Source of the DNA: an uncultured Selenomonadales bacterium
GTDB lineage: Bacteria > Bacillota > Negativicutes > Selenomonadales > Selenomonadaceae
Direction: 5' to 3'
NCBI GenBank assembly: GCA_947167555.1
Contig: CAMVIO010000111.1
Coordinates: 1 to 6,825 of the forward strand
Length of the DNA stretch: 6,825 bases
Made by a program: the position numbers and the translations under genes
Part shown: piece after piece, positions 6,772 through 6,825 of the stretch
Layout: every line of letters starts with the position of its first letter
How positions within the stretch are numbered: position 1 is the first letter of the stretch
The notes under the pieces: model-generated
Database searches by the model: none
What the model was told of the DNA's origin: nothing
The model's input: the letters and a program-made list of their open reading frames with translations, nothing else

Positions 6772-6800
6772 TAGACCTTTCGACGCAAGAATGATATAAT
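6772..6800 (+). promoter_or_regulatory. Possible divergent promoter reading out of the right edge
   Basis: On the plus strand, TAGACC (6772-6777; four of six matches to TTGACA) is followed after 17 bases by a perfect TATAAT (6795-6800). A transcript would start near 6807 and leave the window to the right. Whether a plus-strand gene lies there cannot be seen, and no ribosome binding site plus start follows within the remaining 25 bases. Confidence 0.4.
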
Positions 6801-6825
6801 TTCAAAGTAATATATTTCATCCTGC

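Noticed and set aside
6721..6800. Possible riboswitch (cyclic-di-GMP type) ahead of the kinase
   Set aside because: Fragments such as GACGCAAG recall the cyclic-di-GMP-I aptamer, but the paired elements and the remaining conserved core are absent on either strand, and the stretch lies upstream of the better promoter.
6727..6825. Minus-strand open frame entering from the right edge and ending at a TGA near 6725
   Set aside because: About 33 codons of mixed hydrophobic sequence (ending PLWLTEGLI) with no family resemblance. It crosses the putative promoter and repeat patch, so it looks like chance translation of intergenic DNA.

Overview
The window is one signal-transduction operon read leftwards on the minus strand, with the operon start at its right-hand end. 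Four complete genes are present. In transcription order they are a large dCache hybrid histidine kinase with receiver and HPt domains, a double-receiver protein with no output domain, a receiver-GGDEF diguanylate cyclase carrying a second degenerate GGDEF-like domain, and a BMP-family (PnrA-like) substrate-binding protein. The start of a fifth gene, encoding a membrane-anchored protein, overlaps the end of the BMP gene and runs off the left edge. Spacings are 34, 25 and 18 bases, then a 29-base overlap, and each gene has a purine-rich ribosome binding site, so co-transcription is likely.

The organism is probably a member of the Bacillota (Firmicutes). The reasons are strong GGAGG-type ribosome binding sites, GTG and TTG starts, AT-rich sigma-A-like promoters in front of moderately GC-rich genes, and a dCache-PAS-HisKA-HATPase-REC-HPt kinase of a kind common in anaerobic Firmicutes. 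A rumen or gut Negativicute (Selenomonas-like) or Clostridium-class anaerobe fits best, but this is inference from style and not from a marker gene.

Layout from right to left: about 240 bases of intergenic DNA (6589-6825) hold a good minus-strand promoter for the operon, a weaker upstream minus-strand promoter, a possible divergent promoter reading out of the right edge, and a short GC-rich patch that looks like a shortened interspersed repeat. The kinase follows (3376-6588), then the double receiver (2589-3341), the cyclase (1211-2563), the BMP protein (80-1192), and the partial membrane protein (1-108).

Proposed working: an extracellular small molecule, possibly an amino acid, binds the kinase's dCache domain. 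Phosphate passes His480 to Asp782 to His937 and on to Asp53 of the cyclase and/or Asp182 of the double receiver. The only recognisable output is cyclic-di-GMP, because no DNA-binding domain is encoded here. The BMP protein has no lipobox and no ABC ATPase or permease beside it in the window. It may therefore feed a ligand signal into the membrane protein that follows it instead of serving transport. That last point is a hypothesis.
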